Origin: Halichoerus grypus
Taxonomy: Eukaryota > Chordata > Mammalia > Carnivora > Phocidae
Length of the DNA stretch: 64,000 nt
Assembly (NCBI RefSeq): GCF_964656455.1
Contig: NC_135714.1
Span: 164,750,243 to 164,814,242, forward strand
Reading direction: 5' to 3'
A model generated the notes under the pieces. The model saw nothing but the letters and a program-made list of their open reading frames with translations. It was not told where the DNA came from and searched no databases. How positions within the stretch are numbered: position 1 is the first letter of the stretch; every line of letters starts with the position of its first letter. Position numbers and translations under genes: made by a program. Positions 10,733 to 23,395 of this stretch are shown here, one piece after another.

Positions 10733-10957
10733 ATGTCCACAATAGCCAAACTGTGGAAAGAGCCAAGATGTCCACCAACAGATGAATGGATAAAGAAGAG
10801 GGGGTATATATATATATATACAATGGAATATTATGCAGCCATCAAAAGGAATGAGATCTTGCCATCTGCAACGACGTGGATGGAACTGGAGGGTATCATG
10901 CTGAGCGAAATAAGTCAAACAGAGAAAGACATGTATCATATGACCTCACTGATATGA
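10733..10957 (+). pseudogene. L1 ORF2 C-terminal remnant, frame open in this copy
   Basis: The last 74 codons of L1 ORF2 read through here because (TA)8 keeps the frame: the remnant starts MSTIAKLW, passes the Tyr-Ile run coded by the TA tract, reaches MEYYAAIK and ends SLI-stop. Reverse transcriptase and endonuclease domains of ORF2p lie far upstream in intact elements and are absent. The ATG at its start is at the truncation point and is not the family start. It is a relic, open by chance of tract length. Confidence 0.85.
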
Positions 10958-11435
10958 GGAATTCTTAATCTCAGGAAACAAACTGAGGGTTGCTGGAGTG
11001 GGGGCTGGGGTGGGAGGGATGGGGTCACTGGGTGTTGGACACTGGGGAGGGTATGTGTTCTGGTAAGCGCTGTGAATTGCGCAAGACTGTTGAATCTCAG
11101 ATCTGTACCTCTGAAACAAATAATGCAATATATGTTAAGAAAGAAAAAAAGAAGAAGAAGAATGTAGCAGGAGGGGAAGAATGAAGGGGGGAAAATCGGA
11201 GGGGGAAAAGAACCATGAGAGACGATGGACTCTGAAAAACAAACTGAGGGTTCTAGAGGGGAGGGGGGTGGGAGGATGGGTTAGCCTGGTGATGGGTATT
11301 GAGCAGGGCACGATCTGCATGGAGCACTGGGTGATATGCACAAACAATGAATCATGGAACACTATATCTAAAACTAATGATGTAATGTATGGGGATTAAC
11401 ATAACAATAAAAACATTTAATAATAATAATAATAA
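10733..11435 (+). mobile_element. 5'-truncated LINE-1 in unit 3
   Basis: Same insertion as in unit 1, with target-site duplications at 10717-10732 and 11436-11451. The TA tract at 10805-10820 is (TA)8, making this copy 703 bp. With 16 bases of TA the ORF2 remnant stays in frame (10733-10957). Confidence 0.95.
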
Positions 11436-12727
11436 AGAACGCTTGCTATTAGACTTCCATGCAAAAGTGGGGCCGCAGTGCTAGCTTCATGAAACAAGTG
11501 GGGAGTCGTGTTCTGTCTTCTGCCGGGGCCTGAGTCCCACACGGAAAATGGGTCTGGACTCCCTTGCAGTGCTCTCACGCACGCACACAACAAAATGCTG
11601 CCACCCTCAGGAGCAGCTGTTTTACCTGCAGCACAGGCTCTCAACCGAGTTTTTCCTTCGAGTTAGGTGGCTGTGTTTAAGCCTGCACACACACCCTGGG
11701 CAATGGTACTAGCCCCATAACCATGATGTGATTTGAGAGCTGCCTTCTGTACCGGCCTGTCTCTCCCCGATATTACGATATTGAAACCGTCCCAGGGCTC
11801 TCAGCCACAGTACACCCTAAACTGCTTCGCCCACACAGAGGTCGACGGTAGCTAAAGCACGGCTTCTCTACAGTGTTGTTTCTTCGAGTTAGAACGCTAG
11901 CTATTAGACTTCCATGCAAAAGTGGGGCTGCCGTGCTAGCGTGATGAAACACATGGGGAGTCGTGTTCTGCCTTTCGCTGGGGCCTGAGTCTCACTCGCA
12001 AAAAGCTTTGGACTCCCTTGCAGTGCTCTCACGCACGCACACAACAAAATGCTTGCACCCTCAGGAGCAGCTCTTTTACCTGCAGCACAGGCTCTCTACC
12101 GAGTTTTTCCTTCGAGTTAGGTGGCTGTGTTTAAGCCTGCACACACCCACGGGGCAACGGAACTAGCCCCATAACCATGTAGTGAGTTCAGATCTGCCTT
12201 ATGTGCCAGCCTGTCTCTCCCCCGATATGATGAAATGGAAACCGTCCCCAGGCTCTCAGCCACAGTACACCCTAAACTGCTTCGCCCACAGAGAGGTCGA
12301 CGGTAGCTAAAGCACGGTTTCTCTACAGTGTTGTTTCTCCGAGTTAGAAAGCTAGCTGTTAGACTTCCATGCAAAAGTGGGGCCGCAGTCCTAGCTTCAT
12401 GGAGCAAGTGGGGAGTCGTGTTCTGGCTTCTTCCGGGGCCTGGGTCTCACAAGGAAAATGCTTTTGGACTCACTTGCAGTGCGCTCACGCATGCACACAG
12501 CAAAATGCGTCCACCCTGAGGCATGGCTCTTTTAGCCGAAGCAGGAATTCCCTACAGAGTTGTTCCTTTGAGTTAGGTGGTTGGCTTTAGGCCTGCAGGC
12601 ACCCCCGGGGCAAGGGCACTAGCCTCATCAACCAGAGGTAACTTGAGAGCTGCCTTCCGCACCGGCCTGTTTCTCACTCCATTTCACGTCTGGGACCCTT
12701 TCCCCGGTCTCTCGTACACGAGCAGGG

Positions 12728-15700
12728 TCAAATTCCTCCTGCTTCAGGAACGGCAATGTTAACTCAAGCGCAGTCACTCTAGAGGATTGATTCTTGGTGT
12801 TAGTAGCCTGGGAACTAGGCATCCAGGCACACAGGGTACAGCAGTGCTAATCTCCTCAAACAAGAGGTGAGTCGACAGCAGCCTTCCTTCCAGGCCTGCT
12901 TCTCACTCCGAGTTACGTTTAGGTTCCATTTCTCATGCTTTCACAAAAACACACAACAGATGAAGTGCACGCTCAGGAAGGGCGATCTTTGCTGAGGCAC
13001 GGGTTCTCTACAGTTTTGTTCCTTTGCGTTGCGTGGATGGCACTGAGGACTCCACGCACACACGGGAGAGCCGATCTAGTTTCCCGAAACAAGAGTTGAG
13101 TCCATAGGGGCCTTCTGCCCATGCTTATTTCTCCCTCCGAATTCGGCTGGGACTCCTTCCCCAGGTTTGCACTCAAGCAGACTTGAAAATGCTGCCACCC
13201 TGTGGAGAGGCGAACGAGCTGAAGCTGGGCTTCTTGAGCGGCTTCTTTCTGCCAAATCAGTGTGGAGCCCTTAGCATTCCTATGCACACATGGAGCCGAA
13301 GTGTTAGCTTCAGGTAACAAGAGCTGAGTCGAGAGGAGCCTTCTGGCCCGGACTCCTTCTCCCTCGGTTTCACGTAAGGAACCCGTTCCTCAGGCTCTCA
13401 CCCACGGTAGCCTGGAAAGTGCTTCCTCCCTCAGAGAGGTGGATGGTAGCTAAAGCACGGTTTCTCTACCGTGTTGTTTCTTCCAGGGAGAACGCTAGCG
13501 ATTAGATTTCCATGCAAAAGTAGGGCCGCAGTGCTAGCTAAATGAAACACACGGGGAGTCGTCTTCTGCCTTTTGCTGGGGCCTGAGTCTCACTCGCAGA
13601 AACTTTGGACTCCCTTGCAGTCCTCTCATGCACGCACACAACCAAATGCTTCCACCCTCAGGAGCGGCTGTTTGAGCTGAAGCACGGATTCTCTACCGTG
13701 TTTTTCCTTTGAGTTAGGTGGCTGTCTTTCAGCCTGCACACACACCCAGGGCAACGGTACTAGCCCCATAACCATGATGTGAGTTGAGAGCTGCCTTCTG
13801 TACCGGCCTGTCTCTCCCCCGATTTTACAAAATGGAAAATGTCCCCAGGCTCTCAGCCACAGTACACCCTAAACTGCTTCGCCCACAGAGAGGTCGACGG
13901 TAGCTAAAGCACGGTTTCTCTACTGTGTCGTTTCTTCGAGTTAGAACGCTAGCTCTTAGACTTCCATGCAAATGTGGGGCTGCCGTGCTAGCTTGGTAAA
14001 ACACATGGGGAGTCGTGTTCTGCCTTTCGCTGGGGCCTGAGTCTCACTCGCAAAATGCTTTGGACTCCCTTGCAGTGCTCTCACGCACGCACACAACAAA
14101 AGGCTTCCACCCTTAGGAGCAGCTGTTTTACCTGCAGCTCGGATTCCCTACCGAGTTTTTCCTTCGAGTTAAGTGGCTGTCTTTAAGCCTGCACACACCC
14201 ACGGGGCAACGGAACTAGCCCCTTAAGCATGTAGTGAGTTGAGAGCTGCCTTCTGTACCGGACTGTCTCTCCCCCTATATTCCGAAATGGAAACCGTCCC
14301 CAGGCTGCCAGCCACAGTACACCCTAAACTGCTTCGCCCACACAGAGGTCGACGGTAGCTAAAGCACGGCTTCTCTACAGTGTTGTTTCTTCGACTTAGA
14401 ACGCTAGCTATTAGACTTCCCTGAAAAGTGGCGCTGCCGTGCTAGCTTGATGAAACACATGGGGAGTGGTGTTCTGCCTTTCGCTGGGGCCTGAGTCTCA
14501 CTCGCAGAAAGCTTTGGACTCCCTTGCAGTGCTCTCACGCACGCACACAACAAAATGCTTCCACCCTCAGGAGCAGCTGTTTTACCTGCAGCACAGGCTC
14601 TCTACCGAGTTTTTCCTTCGAGTTAGGTGGCTGTGTTTAAGCCTGCACACACACCCTGGGCAACGGTAGTAGCCCCATAACCATGATGTGAGTTGAGAGC
14701 TGCCTTCTGTGCCGGCCTGTCCCTCCACCGATATTATGATATTGAAACCGTCCCAGGGCTCCCAACCTCAGTACACCCTAAACTGCTTCGCCCTCAGAGA
14801 GGTCGACGGTAGCTAAAGCACGGTTTCTCTACAGTGTTGTTTCTTCGACTTAGAAAGCTAACTATCAGACTTCCATGCAAAAGTGGGGCCGCAGTATTAG
14901 ATTCATGGAGCAAGTGGGGAGTCGTGTTCTGGCTTCTTCTGGGGCCTGGGTCTCACAAGGAAAATGCTTTTGGACTCACTTGCTGTGCACTCCCGCATGC
15001 ACACCACACAATGCGTCCACCCTGAGGCATGGCTCTTTTAGCCGAAGCAGGAATTCTCTACAGAGTTGTTCCTTTGAGTTAGGCGGTTGGCTTATGGCCT
15101 GCAGGAACACACGGGGCAAGGGTACTGGCCTCATAAACAAGAGGTGAGTTGAGAGCTGCCTTCCGCACCGGCCTGTTTCTCACTCCATTTCACGTATGGG
15201 ACCCTTTCCCCGGTCTCTCATACACGAACACTATACAACTCCTGCGGCTTCAGGAACTGCAATGTTAGCTAAATAGCAGTAAAGCTACAGCATTGATTCT
15301 TGGTGTTAGTAGTCTGGTAGGCGAATGAGCTGCACCTGGGATTCTTGACAGGCTTGTTTCTTCCCAGTCAGTGTCGAGCACATAGCATTCCAAGCACACA
15401 TGGAGCAGTAGTGTTAGCTTCAGGTAGCAAGAGCTGAGTCCAGAGGTGCCTTCTGCCCGGACCTATTTCTCCCTTGGTTTCACGTATGGAACCCGTTCCC
15501 CAGGCTCTCAGCCACGGTACTCCGTGTAATACTTCCTCCATCTAGAGGTCGACGGTAGCTAAAGCAGGGTTTCTCTACAGTGTTGTTTCTTCGAGTTAGA
15601 ACACTAGCTGTTAGACTTCCATGCAAAAGTGGGGCTGCCGTGCTAGCGTGATGAAACACATGGGGAGTCGTGTTCTGCCTTCTGCTGGGGCCTGAGGCTC

Positions 15701-18061
15701 ACTCACAAAAAGCTTTGGACTCCCTTGCAGGGCTCTCATGCACGCACACAACATAATGCTTCCACCTTCAAGAGCGGCTCTTTTAGCTGAAGCATGGATT
15801 CTCCAGCGAGTTTTTCCTTCGAGTTAGGCGGTTTTCATGAAGCCTGCACACACACCCGGGGCAACGGTACTAGCCCCATAACCATGGTGTGAGTTGAGAG
15901 CTGCCTTCTCTCCGGGCTGTCTCTCCCTCGATTTTAGGAAACGGAACCCGTCCCCAGGCTCTCACCCACCGTACACCCTAAACTGCTTCCTCCCACACAG
16001 AGGTCGTCGGTAGCTAAAGCACGGTTTCTCTTCAGTGTTGTTTCTCCGAGTTAGAACGCTTGCTATTAATGTCCACAATAGCCAAACTGTGGAAAGAGCC
16101 AAGATGTCCACCAACAGATGAATGGATAAAGAAGAGGGGGTATATATATATATACAATGGAATATTATGCAGCCATCAAAAGGAATGAGATCTTGCCCTC
16201 TGCAACGACGTGGATGGAACTGGAGGGTATCATGCTGAGCGAAATAAGTCAAACAGAGAAAGACATGTATCATATGACCTCACTGATATGAGGAATTCTT
16301 AATCTCAGGAAACAAACTGAGGGTTGCTGGAGTGGGGGCTGGGGTGGGAGGGATGGGGTCACTGGGTGTTGGACACTGGGGAGGGTATGTGTTCTGGTAA
16401 GCGCTGTGAATTGTGCAAGACTGTTGAATCTCAGATCTGTACCTCTGAAACAAATAATGCAATATATGTTAAGAAAGAAAAAAAGAAGAAGAAGAATGTA
16501 GCAGGAGGGGAAGAATGAAGGGGGGAAAATCGGAGGGGGAAAAGAACCATGAGAGACGATGGACTCTGAAAAACAAACTGAGGGTTCTAGAGGGGAGGGG
16601 GGTGGGAGGATGGGTTAGCCTGGTGATGGGTATTGAGCAGGGCACGATCTGCATGGAGCACTGGGTGATATGCACAAACAATGAATCATGGAACACTATA
16701 TCTAAAACTAATGATGTAATGTATGGGGATTAACATAACAATAAAAACATTTAATAATAATAATAATAAAGAACGCTTGCTATTAGACTTCCATGCAAAA
16801 GTGGGGCCGCAGTGCTAGCTTCATGAAACAAGTGGGGAGTCGTGTTCTGTCTTCTGCCGGGGCCTGAGTCCCACACGGAAAATGGGTCTGGACTCCCTTG
16901 CAGTGCTCTCACGCACGCACACAACAAAATGCTGCCACCCTCAGGAGCAGCTGTTTTACCTGCAGCACAGGCTCTCAACCGAGTTTTTCCTTCGAGTTAG
17001 GTGGCTGTGTTTAAGCCTGCACACACACCCTGGGCAATGGTACTAGCCCCATAACCATGATGTGATTTGAGAGCTGCCTTCTGTACCGGCCTGTCTCTCC
17101 CCGATATTACGATATTGAAACCGTCCCAGGGCTCTCAGCCACAGTACACCCTAAACTGCTTCGCCCACACAGAGGTCGACGGTAGCTAAAGCACGGCTTC
17201 TCTACAGTGTTGTTTCTTCGAGTTAGAACGCTAGCTATTAGACTTCCATGCAAAAGTGGGGCTGCCGTGCTAGCGTGATGAAACACATGGGGAGTCGTGT
17301 TCTGCCTTTCGCTGGGGCCTGAGTCTCACTCGCAAAAAGCTTTGGACTCCCTTGCAGTGCTCTCACGCACGCACACAACAAAATGCTTGCACCCTCAGGA
17401 GCAGCTCTTTTACCTGCAGCACAGGCTCTCTACCGAGTTTTTCCTTCGAGTTAGGTGGCTGTGTTTAAGCCTGCACACACCCACGGGGCAACGGAACTAG
17501 CCCCATAACCATGTAGTGAGTTCAGATCTGCCTTATGTGCCAGCCTGTCTCTCCCCCGATATGATGAAATGGAAACCGTCCCCAGGCTCTCAGCCACAGT
17601 ACACCCTAAACTGCTTCGCCCACAGAGAGGTCGACGGTAGCTAAAGCACGGTTTCTCTACAGTGTTGTTTCTCCGAGTTAGAAAGCTAGCTGTTAGACTT
17701 CCATGCAAAAGTGGGGCCGCAGTCCTAGCTTCATGGAGCAAGTGGGGAGTCGTGTTCTGGCTTCTTCCGGGGCCTGGGTCTCACAAGGAAAATGCTTTTG
17801 GACTCACTTGCAGTGCGCTCACGCATGCACACAGCAAAATGCGTCCACCCTGAGGCATGGCTCTTTTAGCCGAAGCAGGAATTCCCTACAGAGTTGTTCC
17901 TTTGAGTTAGGTGGTTGGCTTTAGGCCTGCAGGCACCCCCGGGGCAAGGGCACTAGCCTCATCAACCAGAGGTGACTTGAGAGCTGCCTTCCGCACCGGC
18001 CTGTTTCTCACTCCATTTCACGTCTGGGACCCTTTCCCCGGTCTCTCGTACACGAGCAGGG
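12728..18061 (+). repeat. Unit 4, long (L) form, 5334 bp, with L1
   Basis: Half A is 12728-15233 and half B 15234-18061, with L1 at 16069-16769. CTCTAGAGG group. It shares the GTGTCG variant near 13927 with unit 5 and also with units 12, 14 and 15. The segment near 15273 (AAATAGCAG for AAAGCGCAG) looks private. Confidence 0.95.
16069..16769 (+). mobile_element. 5'-truncated LINE-1 in unit 4
   Basis: Same insertion, 701 bp, with target-site duplications at 16053-16068 and 16770-16785. The TA tract is (TA)7 at 16141-16154, which shifts the ORF2 remnant (16069-16291) out of frame. It shares a CCCTCTGC variant near 16197 with unit 5, where others have CCATCTGC. Confidence 0.95.
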
Positions 18062-21000
18062 TCAAATTCCTCCTGCTTCAGGAACGGCAATGTTAACTCA
18101 AGCGCAGTCACTCTAGAGGATTGATTCTTGGTGTTAGTAGCCTGGGAACTAGGCATCCAGGCACACAGGGTACAGCAGTGCTAATCTCCTCAAACAAGAG
18201 GTGAGTCGACAGCAGCCTTCCTTGCAGGCCTGCTTCTCACTCCGAGTTACGTTTAGGTTCCATTTCTCATGCTTTCACAAAAACACACAACAGATGAAGT
18301 GCACGCTCAGGAAGGGCGATCTTTGCTGAGGCACGGGTTCTCTACAGTTTTGTTCCTTTGCGTTGCGTGGATGGCACTGAGGACTCCACGCACACACGGG
18401 AGAGCCGATCTAGTTTCCCGAAACAAGAGTTGAGTCCATAGGGGCCTTCTGCCCATGCTTATTTCTCCCTCCGAATTCGGCTGGGACTCCTTCCCCAGGT
18501 TTGCACTCAAGCAGACTTGAAAATGCTGCCACCCTGTGGAGAGGCGAACGAGCTGAAGCTGGGCTTCTTGAGCGGCTTCTTTCTGCCAAATCAGTGTGGA
18601 GCCCTTAGCATTCCTATGCACACATGGAGCCGAAGTGTTAGCTTCAGGTAACAAGAGCTGAGTCGAGAGGAGCCTTCTGGCCCGGACTCCTTCTCCCTCG
18701 GTTTCACGTAAGGAACCCGTTCCTCAGGCTCTCACCCACGGTAGCCTGGAAAGTGCTTCCTCCCTCAGAGAGGTGGATGGTAGCTAAAGCACGGTTTCTC
18801 TACCGTGTTGTTTCTTCCAGGGAGAACGCTAGCGATTAGATTTCCATGCAAAAGTAGGGCCGCAGTGCTAGCTAAATGAAACACACGGGGAGTCGTCTTC
18901 TGCCTTTTGCTGGGGCCTGAGTCTCACTCGCAGAAACTTTGGACTCCCTTGCAGTCCTCTCATGCACGCACACAACCAAATGCTTCCACCCTCAGGAGCG
19001 GCTGTTTGAGCTGAAGCACGGATTCTCTACCGTGTTTTTCCTTTGAGTTAGGTGGCTGTCTTTCAGCCTGCACACACACCCAGGGCAACGGTACTAGCCC
19101 CATAACCATGATGTGAGTTGAGAGCTGCCTTCTGTACCGGCCTGTCTCTCCCCCGATTTTACAAAATGGAAAATGTCCCCAGGCTCTCAGCCACAGTACA
19201 CCCTAAACTGCTTCGCCCACAGAGAGGTCGACGGTAGCTAAAGCACGGTTTCTCTACTGTGTCGTTTCTTCGAGTTAGAACGCTAGCTCTTAGACTTCCA
19301 TGCAAATGTGGGGCTGCCGTGCTAGCTTGGTAAAACACATGGGGAGTCGTGTTCTGCCTTTCGCTGGGGCCTGAGTCTCACTCGCAAAATGCTTTGGACT
19401 CCCTTGCAGTGCTCTCACGCACGCACACAACAAAAGGCTTCCACCCTTAGGAGCAGCTGTTTTACCTGCAGCTCGGATTCCCTACCGAGTTTTTCCTTCG
19501 AGTTAAGTGGCTGTCTTTAAGCCTGCACACACCCACGGGGCAACGGAACTAGCCCCTTAAGCATGTAGTGAGTTGAGAGCTGCCTTCTGTACCGGACTGT
19601 CTCTCCCCCTATATTCCGAAATGGAAACCGTCCCCAGGCTGCCAGCCACAGTACACCCTAAACTGCTTCGCCCACACAGAGGTCGACGGTAGCTAAAGCA
19701 CGGCTTCTCTACAGTGTTGTTTCTTCGACTTAGAACGCTAGCTATTAGACTTCCCTGAAAAGTGGCGCTGCCGTGCTAGCTTGATGAAACACATGGGGAG
19801 TGGTGTTCTGCCTTTCGCTGGGGCCTGAGTCTCACTCGCAGAAAGCTTTGGACTCCCTTGCAGTGCTCTCACGCACGCACACAACAAAATGCTTCCACCC
19901 TCAGGAGCAGCTGTTTTACCTGCAGCACAGGCTCTCTACCGAGTTTTTCCTTCGAGTTAGGTGGCTGTGTTTAAGCCTGCACACACACCCTGGGCAACGG
20001 TAGTAGCCCCATAACCATGATGTGAGTTGAGAGCTGCCTTCTGTGCCGGCCTGTCCCTCCACCGATATTATGATATTGAAACCGTCCCAGGGCTGCCAAC
20101 CTCAGTACACCCTAAACTGCTTCGCCCTCAGAGAGGTCGACGGTAGCTAAAGCACGGTTTCTCTACAGTGTTGTTTCTTCGACTTAGAAAGCTAACTATC
20201 AGACTTCCATGCAAAAGTGGGGCCGCAGTATTAGATTCATGGAGCAAGTGGGGAGTCGTGTTCTGGCTTCTTCTGGGGCCTGGGTCTCACAAGGAAAATG
20301 CTTTTGGACTCACTTGCTGTGCACTCCCGCATGCACACCACACAATGCGTCCACCCTGAGGCATGGCTCTTTTAGCCGAAGCAGGAATTCTCTACAGAGT
20401 TGTTCCTTTGAGTTAGGCGGTTGGCTTATGGCCTGCAGGAACACACGGGGCAAGGGTACTGGCCTCATAAACAAGAGGTGAGTTGAGAGCTGCCTTCCGC
20501 ACCGGCCTGTTTCTCACTCCATTTCACGTCTGGGACCCTTTCCCCGGTCTCTCATACACGAACACTATACAACTCCTGCGGCTTCAGGAACTGCAATGTT
20601 AGCTAAAGCGCAGTAAAGCTACAGCATTGATTCTTGGTGTTAGTAGTCTGGTAGGCGAATGAGCTGCACCTGGGATTCTTGACAGGCTTGTTTCTTCCCA
20701 GTCAGTGTCGAGCACATAGCATTCCAAGCACACATGGAGCAGTAGTGTTAGCTTCAGGTAGCAAGAGCTGAGTCCAGAGGTGCCTTCTGCCCGGACCTAT
20801 TTCTCCCTTGGTTTCACGTATGGAACCCGTTCCCCAGGCTCTCAGCCACGGTACTCCGTGTAATACTTCCTCCATCTAGAGGTCGACGGTAGCTAAAGCA
20901 GGGTTTCTCTACAGTGTTGTTTCTTCGAGTTAGAACACTAGCTGTTAGACTTCCATGCAAAAGTGGGGCTGCCGTGCTAGCGTGATGAAACACATGGGGA

Positions 21001-23395
21001 GTCGTGTTCTGCCTTCTGCTGGGGCCTGAGGCTCACTCACAAAAAGCTTTGGACTCCCTTGCAGGGCTCTCATGCACGCACACAACATAATGCTTCCACC
21101 TTCAAGAGCGGCTCTTTTAGCTGAAGCATGGATTCTCCAGCGAGTTTTTCCTTCGAGTTAGGCGGTTTTCATGAAGCCTGCACACACACCCGGGGCAACG
21201 GTACTAGCCCCATAACCATGGTGTGAGTTGAGAGCTGCCTTCTCTCCGGGCTGTCTCTCCCTCGATTTTAGGAAACGGAACCCGTCCCCAGGCTCTCACC
21301 CACCGTACACCCTAAACTGCTTCCTCCCACACAGAGGTCGTCGGTAGCTAAAGCACGGTTTCTCTTCAGTGTTGTTTCTCCGAGTTAGAACGCTTGCTAT
21401 TAATGTCCACAATAGCCAAACTGTGGAAAGAGCCAAGATGTCCACCAACAGATGAATGGATAAAGAAGAGGGGGTATATATATATATACAATGGAATATT
21501 ATGCAGCCATCAAAAGGAATGAGATCTTGCCCTCTGCAACGACGTGGATGGAACTGGAGGGTATCATGCTGAGCGAAATAAGTCAAACAGAGAAAGACAT
21601 GTATCATATGACCTCACTGATGTGAGGAATTCTTAATCTCAGGAAACAAACTGAGGGTTGCTGGAGTGGGGGCTGGGGTGGGAGGGATGGGGTCACTGGG
21701 TGTTGGACACTGGGGAGGGTATGTGTTCTGGTAAGCGCTGTGAATTGTGCAAGACTGTTGAATCTCAGATCTGTACCTCTGAAACAAATAATGCAATATA
21801 TGTTAAGAAAGAAAAAAAGAAGAAGAAGAATGTAGCAGGAGGGGAAGAATGAAGGGGGGAAAATCGGAGGGGGAAAAGAACCATGAGAGACGATGGACTC
21901 TGAAAAACAAACTGAGGGTTCTAGAGGGGAGGGGGGTGGGAGGATGGGTTAGCCTGGTGATGGGTATTGAGCAGGGCACGATCTGCATGGAGCACTGGGT
22001 GATATGCACAAACAATGAATCATGGAACACTATATCTAAAACTAATGATGTAATGTATGGGGATTAACATAACAATAAAAACATTTAATAATAATAATAA
22101 TAAAGAACGCTTGCTATTAGACTTCCATGCAAAAGTGGGGCCGCAGTGCTAGCTTCATGAAACAAGTGGGGAGTCGTGTTCTGTCTTCTGCCGGGGCCTG
22201 AGTCCCACACGGAAAATGGGTCTGGACTCCCTTGCAGTGCTCTCACGCACGCACACAACAAAATGCTGCCACCCTCAGGAGCAGCTGTTTTACCTGCAGC
22301 ACAGGCTCTCAACCGAGTTTTTCCTTCGAGTTAGGTGGCTGTGTTTAAGCCTGCACACACACCCTGGGCAATGGTACTAGCCCCATAACCATGATGTGAT
22401 TTGAGAGCTGCCTTCTGTACCGGCCTGTCTCTCCCCGATATTACGATATTGAAACCGTCCCAGGGCTCTCAGCCACAGTACACCCTAAACTGCTTCGCCC
22501 ACACAGAGGTCGACGGTAGCTAAAGCACGGCTTCTCTACAGTGTTGTTTCTTCGAGTTAGAACGCTAGCTATTAGACTTCCATGCAAAAGTGGGGCTGCC
22601 GTGCTAGCGTGATGAAACACATGGGGAGTCGTGTTCTGCCTTTCGCTGGGGCCTGAGTCTCACTCGCAAAAAGCTTTGGACTCCCTTGCAGTGCTCTCAC
22701 GCACGCACACAACAAAATGCTTGCACCCTCAGGAGCAGCTCTTTTACCTGCAGCACAGGCTCTCTACCGAGTTTTTCCTTCGAGTTAGGTGGCTGTGTTT
22801 AAGCCTGCACACACCCACGGGGCAACGGAACTAGCCCCATAACCATGTAGTGAGTTCAGATCTGCCTTATGTGCCAGCCTGTCTCTCCCCCGATATGATG
22901 AAATGGAAACCGTCCCCAGGCTCTCAGCCACAGTACACCCTAAACTGCTTCGCCCACAGAGAGGTCGACGGTAGCTAAAGCACGGTTTCTCTACAGTGTT
23001 GTTTCTCCGAGTTAGAAAGCTAGCTGTTAGACTTCCATGCAAAAGTGGGGCCGCAGTCCTAGCTTCATGGAGCAAGTGGGGAGTCGTGTTCTGGCTTCTT
23101 CCGGGGCCTGGGTCTCACAAGGAAAATGCTTTTGGACTCACTTGCAGTGCGCTCACGCATGCACACAGCAAAATGCGTCCACCCTGAGGCATGGCTCTTT
23201 TAGCCGAAGCAGGAATTCCCTACAGAGTTGTTCCTTTGAGTTAGGTGGTTGGCTTTAGGCCTGCAGGCACCCCCGGGGCAAGGGCACTAGCCTCATCAAC
23301 CAGAGGTGACTTGAGAGCTGCCTTCCGCACCGGCCTGTTTCTCACTCCATTTCACGTCTGGGACCCTTTCCCCGGTCTCTCGTACACGAGCAGGG
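18062..23395 (+). repeat. Unit 5, long (L) form, 5334 bp, with L1
   Basis: Half A is 18062-20567 and half B 20568-23395, with L1 at 21403-22103. CTCTAGAGG group. It shares CCTTGCAGG near 18223 with units 2 and 6. It shares CACGTCTGGG near 20525 with units 10-12 and 14, unlike units 1, 3, 4 and 7, so it is a mosaic. GGCTGCCAAC near 20092 appears private. Confidence 0.95.
21403..22103 (+). mobile_element. 5'-truncated LINE-1 in unit 5
   Basis: Same insertion, 701 bp, with target-site duplications at 21387-21402 and 22104-22119 and (TA)7 at 21475-21488. The ORF2 remnant (21403-21625) is frame-shifted. Just before its stop a GATGTGA variant replaces GATATGA, seen only in this copy. It is closest to the unit 4 copy. 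Confidence 0.95.

Larger units (their letters stand above)
7392..12727 (+). repeat. Unit 3, long (L) form, 5336 bp, with L1
   Basis: Half A is 7392-9897 and half B 9898-12727, with L1 at 10733-11435. It belongs to the CTCTAGAGG group (units 2-6). It has a variant inside the minus-strand open frame at 7637-7984 (one Ser to Leu change) and a variant near 12637 (GGTAACTTG instead of GGTGACTTG) that I did not see elsewhere. Confidence 0.95.
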